Positions 57,613 through 64,000 of a DNA stretch of 64,000 nt are shown here, piece by piece (positions within the stretch are counted from its first letter, which is position 1; every line of letters begins with the position of its first letter). The stretch is taken from the NCBI GenBank assembly GCA_013399855.1, contig VXAY01004092.1, positions 248,001 to 312,000 on the forward strand. Direction: 5' to 3'. Both the position numbers and the translations under genes were made by a program. The notes below the pieces were generated by a model, which worked only from the letters and a program-made list of their open reading frames with translations, had not been told where the DNA came from and did not search any database. The DNA is from Oxyruncus cristatus (taxonomy: Eukaryota; Chordata; Aves; Passeriformes; Cotingidae).

Positions 57613-60600
57613 TCACACTGGTAATTATATTACATTTGTCAGATCTCAAAACTAGGATTGCAGATGGTAACCACCTCACCTTGCCAGTTATGCATCTTGC
57701 CACAATTATCTACCTTATACTTGCAGCAAATACTTCTATAAATAAACAAGGGCCAAAACTGCAGCTTTTGGCACAGAATGCAGACTAATGGAATACAGAC
57801 CCTGCAGTTATGGTGTTGCCATGATTAACAATCATGCCATTATACAGTGTTCCCACATGGAGAATGGAGCAGTCTGCCTGCTTAGGTGATGGAGGAGCCC
57901 TCTGGTTTGACTGCAAACTAAAACTGACTCCAGCATCCAAGACGTCAATAATGGCTTATATGTTAAAAACCTCCTAAGAATTAGCCACTGGATTGGTGGG
58001 TTTGACAATTACTTGCCCAGAGTAAGTATCCTCGAGGTTCTGAGGACGTCCTAAATTACTGAGGACAAAAATGGACATTATCTGCACACTTGCCCTCTTG
58101 CCCATGCAGATAAACATTTCCCTTCCCTGCCAGCCCCAGCCTTTGAGGAGTCAGGGCATGAGATAAAGAGGAGAACATAAAGAGCCTCCTCTACTTCTGC
58201 CCAGTGTCAGTGGTTGTTCACTTGCTGTGATATGCAATCCAAGCATTCCTTCATGCCCTGCCTTTGAAGTCCCTGAGTGACAGCATTTTTGCAAGGTAAA
58301 GGTGGAACTATATGCTCAGGTTGGGGGTTTTCCCCCTAAACCCAGAAGAGATTGCCATCATCAAAAGAAATGTGGAGAAAAAAATAAATACTTCCTCCTG
58401 AAACATGGAAAGCAAGTCCCATCCACCATAATACCACAATACATACGAGAAAAGTTTGGGTGATTTGGATGAATCAGGGTTAACACTGGAGATATTTGGA
58501 CATTCTGTCCAAAACGGTGGTGCAACGCTGAGCAAGGGAAAAGATGACTGGCGGGAGCAGTATTAAATTCTTTTAATTAAAATAAGCTACTTCCTGGCTG
58601 GGGCTTTATGTTAAACAATTTGCTGGTTAAGCAACCACCTGTTCCACCAAGTTACAGTTGGCCCTGATTGAAGAAAAACATTTAGAGAGGAAGATGAGAA
58701 GTATTATTAATCCTCCAAAACGGGGGGGTGAAAAAAAGTTAAAAATTAAAAAGGACATACAGTTCTACCCATTAAAGCAGACAATTCTACAGAAATTAGT
58801 AAAAATCACATTTTTCATGTGTATTTTAAATGTCAGAACAATCCACTGAGCAGGCACATTCCCGACTACAAAATAAAATGGAGACAGATAAAAGGCCCTG
58901 CCGATCCTCATGTTACCACATCCATTTAATGGGGCTCTCAGGAGTGAGCCAGGTGCTGTGCCCCACACACACACAAAGGGACACCCAGAGAGCTGCTGAC
59001 AAGCCTGGCTTCATCAGAAGGAGCACTCTGTTACCTCAGGTAAAGGAGAAACAGAAATGAAAACACAGCTCTCTGAACATCTACCATGGTTTTGCACACA
59101 AGTCAACAGTGAGATTAAAAAGGACTCCTGCCCAAGGTGAACTACACTGGAGAGATACGTGAATAAATTCTACTGTGCTTTAAAGCAAAAAAACCAAACC
59201 GCCCAACACTTCTCAGGAAAACTTCTTCAGTGATGGAGAATTTTTCTTCAAAAGGCTCTTTTCACAAGAAAATTAACAAAGATACTCAGCTGGATGGCAA
59301 AGATCCCCATAACTCTGAACACCTACCATTAAGGCTCCCAAATACTACTGCTCTCGCTGCACTAGCTCTTTTCCAGTTAGACACCCAGACAAGCGTAGTT
59401 TTTTAAAGCCACTCTCTTGTAACTCATGCATTCGTGCTGCTTTTCGGCAGAGATCCTGTCCCAGCAATATCACTGTGCTTCACATCTTCTGGCTAAGTTG
59501 CAATTTCCTTCCCTTCTTTTATTTATGCCAACAAGCTCCACGAGCTAATGATAACTTGCCCTAGCCAGGAGATCCCTGCACAGCTCACACGGGCTTTACT
59601 CCTGGGCTGTCAGCTCAATGTCACACAGAGCTCAGGGGCAGTAGAGCAGGATCAGCGCCGAGGGCACAGTAAATGCAGCAAGAATAACAAGCTGCTTTCT
59701 CAGCTGCAGCAAAAACGCTACGGTCCAGAGACTTTGTGTTTGCTGCAGGGAAGCCAAGAAATGATACAAAGCAGCAGCACATGTTGCTCAAACATCTCCG
59801 GGGTGGAAAGGAACAAAAAGGACAGGTTAAGGGCTGAGCGTAAAATGCTTTCAGGATTTTTTCGTTTGTTTGTTCGTGTCTCCTCATCTTCTTTTAGTCA
59901 GACAACACGTGTGAAAGCACCAGATCCTAATTGAACAAAATCAGAACATAAAGAATCTCAGAAACTGAAAATCCCACTAGGGTGTAGGTATTGCTCTCAC
60001 AGAATAAAACATAATTTGTTAATGAATAACAAACGAACAAATCAACAATTCAGTGCAAATCAGCAGCCTGAGCAATGCAAGAGCTTCTCTGAATTGCAAG
60101 AAACAACTTTTCTCATTTGTGCTTGTTAAAGCTTTTCTTTTTAAACATAAAAAACACCAGGCAATGTGTATTATTTATTCAAAGCACATAACTACTTTTC
60201 AGAAAATGAATTTATAGGAGTGTTTTGAAAGCTCTACTGCAATTTTCACATTTACTCCATAAACTGAATGATGGTATTATGGAAAAAGCTGGCTGTCCAG
60301 GTTGCTGAGGGGTTTATCTTACAGGCACCAGCCGAGTTTAAAGTTAATTATTCCTCCTTTCCTTGCTGCACTCTTCTCCAGCTGCCACTGTATCTCTGGA
60401 GTAGGTTGCAACAGAATCTTTCCATCCCTTTTCTCAGTAACATCAAGACAGCTCTAACTACAGTGTTCTTCACCATTTTGCTTTCTTTCAAACCATAAGT
60501 TATTATCTCTTTATAAGCCAACTTCAAGGCATTACTGTTACAAGATTTAAAAGGCAGTGCACATAAATCTGCACTGCAGGACACGGAGCACTGGAGAAAG

Positions 60601-63600
60601 TAAATCCAACCCTGCCTGGGCTTGCTTATAAACAAAGGCAAGGAGCTGGCAGTGCTACCCAGGCACACAGACCTCCTGTGACTGCTGTTTCTGGAATCTG
60701 AGTGAGCAGCTCTGTACCACAGTGTGCCGTGCAGGAACTCCCATAAGGGCATTTTCATTGCACTGCAGGCTAAGAGATTTACTTGCTTGCCTGGAGTCCC
60801 TTTGCTCAGTGTTCGCAGATATCAAGAAGTCCAATCCATGCATCTCCCTGTACTGCCAAGGACACCATCTTCAGTGTTCATGTGTTCATGTTCACTTCAG
60901 GTGCGAGCTGTCTTTGATACCTTAGGGAATGGCAAAAACACTGCTAGAGAAAATGCAAGGTACGAGCTTAACTGGCAGGAAAAGCACAAAGTACAGTGTC
61001 TCTTGTGCTGACAGTGAAGCGAGAGCATTTTCTGGGGCAATCACTGCAGCATAAATCAATCTACACACCAATTCACTTTCAAGTAACTTCCTTCTCAAGA
61101 CAGCCTTCACTTACTACAGAAATCCATGCATTTGCCTTCTACAATCAATAATTTGGCTGTACCTTTCCCAAAGCATGACAACTCAATTATTTTATCACCT
61201 TTCTCTTCCAACAGAGTGCCAAACTGAAAGTTTCCACCAAGTCCTCAAACAGCCCTAGGGAAAAGCAATCTTTTCTGGGCAGCACTTCGCCTTCCCCAGA
61301 CCCATTTCCTATCAATGCCAGATGCAGAGTGCAGATACAGTCAAAAACTGAGGCTACCTGGTCACCTTTGTGGAAGGCAAATTCCAAGCACAGACCAGGC
61401 TCTGTGGCCAGGACACAAAGCCCTCGCAGAGGCAAAGTCTTCCAATAAACTCCTAGGTGACCAAAGCCAGCTGTCTGATTTAGCAGCAGGTGCCACAGAC
61501 TCAGGGCATAATGGGAAGAGCCACCTGAGAAGCTTCCCTTGCTATGTGTTTATAAAATAAAATAGGATTTATGAAATGCGTTGCTAATGCTCAGGGGGTT
61601 GGAGAATTTTCTTCTGTACAACTGTAAAATCCACTGCTGGGAAACAAAGGTGGTCCATTCCAGTTAACTGCACTAGCTTCGTGGTAAAAGTCTTTCATCA
61701 GGAATTTTCCAATATAGTTTTGAGAGACTGGAAGATTTTTCTGTCCTAGCTATCTCCATCTCTGGGTAGCTCAGCTGAATAGTTCCCTGTCCATCTATTT
61801 TTAATGTGCAAAGCACATTACCAAAAAGGAACAAAATGGTAAATAGCAAACTATTCTTTTTAAAGGCAGAAAGCATCTCTGTCGCATTAAGTTATACACA
61901 GTATTTCTCTCTTATTCTAAAATCAACCTAAAGAAATTCTGCCCAAATATTTACAAATGTGTTTTGTAAATTAGATGTTACCTGTGACATCTCATTGTGA
62001 CATCTGGTTGGATTTACAGCCCACCTGGTGTGCATTTTAAAGCATGCCAAACCAGATTTTGAAAATGCTGTACTAGAAATTAATTATGTTTTAATCATTT
62101 TCACACAAATTCTTGTAGTGAAAGTTTTACACAAAGAAAAAAGTACATTTTTGGAAAATAATGGGCTTAGAGGGGGTTTTCTAAGAGGTAAAGTTAGCTG
62201 AGGCAATTCTCTGTGGGATCACACAGTGGACTTTGGCTCATCCAGCACCTATGCTGGCCCTGTTCAACATCCCTGGATGAAATGCTGTCAGCACACAGGA
62301 CCAGTGTTGTAAGCAAACATCTGCCTTCCATTCCTGCAGCTTTCAGCACCACTGAATCCAGCTTCCAGACCCAAACACTCCTTGGCACAGCTGATGGACT
62401 CCCTGGTGGTCAAATTAGGACGGATATTAGTCCACAAGTAACACTGAACTGCAGCATCCCAGCCCACGTGACTTCCAAAATCCGATCAGTGAGCAGTTCT
62501 TTGGACATGCACATCTCACAGGGAATGGTCCAAACGCGTGCCAGCACCCTCTAAATCAAAAGCAGCTTTTCAGAATTGATCTTATATTGCCCAGGACTGT
62601 AGAACCACAAGAGCACTCCATGGTGACTCACCAAATGGAGGAAAATCCTGCTCTTCACTGACAAAATCCCACTTGAGCTGTGAACCAAAGTCGAGGAAAA
62701 TAAGCTGGGACTGTTATTTCGCCAGCAATCCTATGCAGAGAGCAGCATTCCAAAAAAGGGGCACATACTGACTGACCCTTTGTTCTTTATGGCTGGCAAA
62801 TGTTAAAGCAGAAATTTATAGCCACACTAGCCATAACAACTTTTGCCTCGAAACTCCGAGCACTATAGGGGTGGCACCAGAGCCCTTCATGTGAGACAAG
62901 TCAAAGTCTCTGCATCTGTTTTTTTCTGGCTGTGTACAGAGAGAATGCAGAAATGCCCATGAAAACTGAAAGGAAATTAAAAAAAAAAAAGCAGATCCAC
63001 ACTACATCCCTGTGTATGACACACACCAATGGTTTGCTCAAGCAGCCAGATGATAAAGAATAACTCATATAGTAATTAGCTACGTTATTTTGTGACGACT
63101 TAACTTAGTCATGTAATTAGTAACAGCCACTCAGTATTGCCTTGGTGCTCTTAGTAACTCCATCTATTGTTGCTAGATTGCCTTTTGGGTCTGTGTCTGA
63201 TGTCTCAGATGAGATATGACGGTACTTTGTGAACACCACCACACTCACGGCATGGTCTGGCTTCAGCAAAGGAACCAATCCTTGAAATTATTCTCAGGGT
63301 GCTCAGAATTGGGCAAAAACACACGGAGGGATTTATTCCAACAGAAAATTCCAATAAATGAAATCCATTTAAAACAAACAAACAACAACAACAAAAAGGA
63401 GAAATATATACACAATTACTAAAAATTTCTGGAACATTTGGATTAGACCAAGATGTTCTCATTGTGATTTCAATACTCCATTGACACTTTAAAAGCTCTA
63501 ATCGACATTTCATATATCCATTTCGATAATCCCTACTGTCAAAAGCTTAATTATTAATACAGCATCTCTAATTCGAAATTGAAACATTCCAGCACTGTCA

Positions 63601-64000
63601 AAAATATCACAAGTCCTTGACTGTTTTTTCACTCTCATTCAATGTGCATCCCAAATCTTGTCAAATACAGAGGGTGATTTCCCTCATTACCAGCACAGTC
63701 TTCCCACTCTTGCCCCTGCAGGCAGAAAACACCACCCAGGCCAAGCAGACTGAGGAACATCCACAGCACCTGCATTTCACTTTTCCCTGCACACAGCTGG
63801 GCCTTGCTTTGGAGCCCTCCAAATCTGCCCTGTTTTCCACAGATTTTCCTCACTTGTTCCAACAGCAAATGAGCCAGAACCAAGACACATCCTCGCTTGT
63901 AAATTCTGCACGAGTTTCCATAGAGAATTAGATAAATTGAATACATTTATTACATTTTTTCTGCTATATTTCCAGCTGTTTCTGAAGTATTCGGGCTCCG
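57613..64000. other. Single-copy DNA, no gene recognised
   Basis: No gene can be supported. Open frames of 128 codons (59548-59934, plus) and 136 codons (60348-60758, minus) have no recognisable motif, overlap frames on the other strand and are within chance for this much DNA. Small repeats: A12 at 62979-62990 and an ACAAAC/ACA run at 63371-63397. Confidence 0.5.

Noticed and set aside
59548..60758. Frames of 128 (plus, 59548-59934) and 136 codons (minus, 60348-60758) as genes
   Set aside because: Low-information translations without domains, overlapped by other frames, and within the chance range.
1..64000. tRNA, rRNA, U6 or other small RNA genes, CRISPR arrays, endogenous retroviral LTRs
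   Set aside because: I looked for their usual conserved words (tRNA B box, U6 start, LTR-like paired ends) by eye and found none. Decayed copies could be missed.

Overview
This 64 kb window looks like non-coding chromosomal DNA from a bird. The sequence is AT-rich and poor in CpG. It has no long open reading frame outside transposon remains, and no tRNA, rRNA or other RNA gene that I recognise. The only transposon family I can identify is CR1, the dominant avian LINE. One copy at 32.1-32.6 kb ends in the ATTCTATG tandem tail typical of bird CR1. The overall picture is sparse repeats, short microsatellites and long single-copy stretches, which fits an avian gene desert or a very large intron. 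The species cannot be named from the sequence.

Layout. 1-14.8 kb: single-copy AT-rich DNA with a short CR1 scrap near 9.2 kb. 14.84-15.80 kb: a well-preserved CR1 3' part on the minus strand. 18.64-18.97 kb: a 68-base assembly gap whose two flanks are copies of each other. 19.48-20.16 kb: a very old CR1 ORF2 fragment on the plus strand. 25.41-25.66 kb: a CR1 3' end of another subfamily. 30.85 and 33.96 kb: a 72 bp sequence present twice. 32.08-32.57 kb: the youngest-looking CR1, on the plus strand. 38.0 kb: an old CR1 scrap on the minus strand. 38.63 and 40.74 kb: an 85 bp sequence present twice, the second copy inside an 11 bp direct repeat. 43.69-44.26 kb: an old CR1 reverse-transcriptase fragment on the plus strand. 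54.18-54.68 kb: an old CR1 fragment on the minus strand. 57.54 kb: a 12 bp minisatellite. Strong hairpins lie at 31.7, 37.9 and 42.5 kb, a four-run G tract at 53.9 kb and a G14 run at 29.3 kb.

No gene can be called with confidence. A few segments have canonical splice signals around an open frame, the best at 18297-18439 (+), 55558-55634 (-) and 52630-52877 (-). They are listed as weak exon candidates. Their phases do not join into one gene model, and chance exon-like segments are common in AT-rich DNA. The CR1 copies are all truncated at the 5' end and none could move by itself. I found no coherent multi-gene system. The observations most worth following are the duplicated short sequences with a target-site-like repeat, the duplication across the gap, and the CR1 copies whose reverse-transcriptase residues can still be read.
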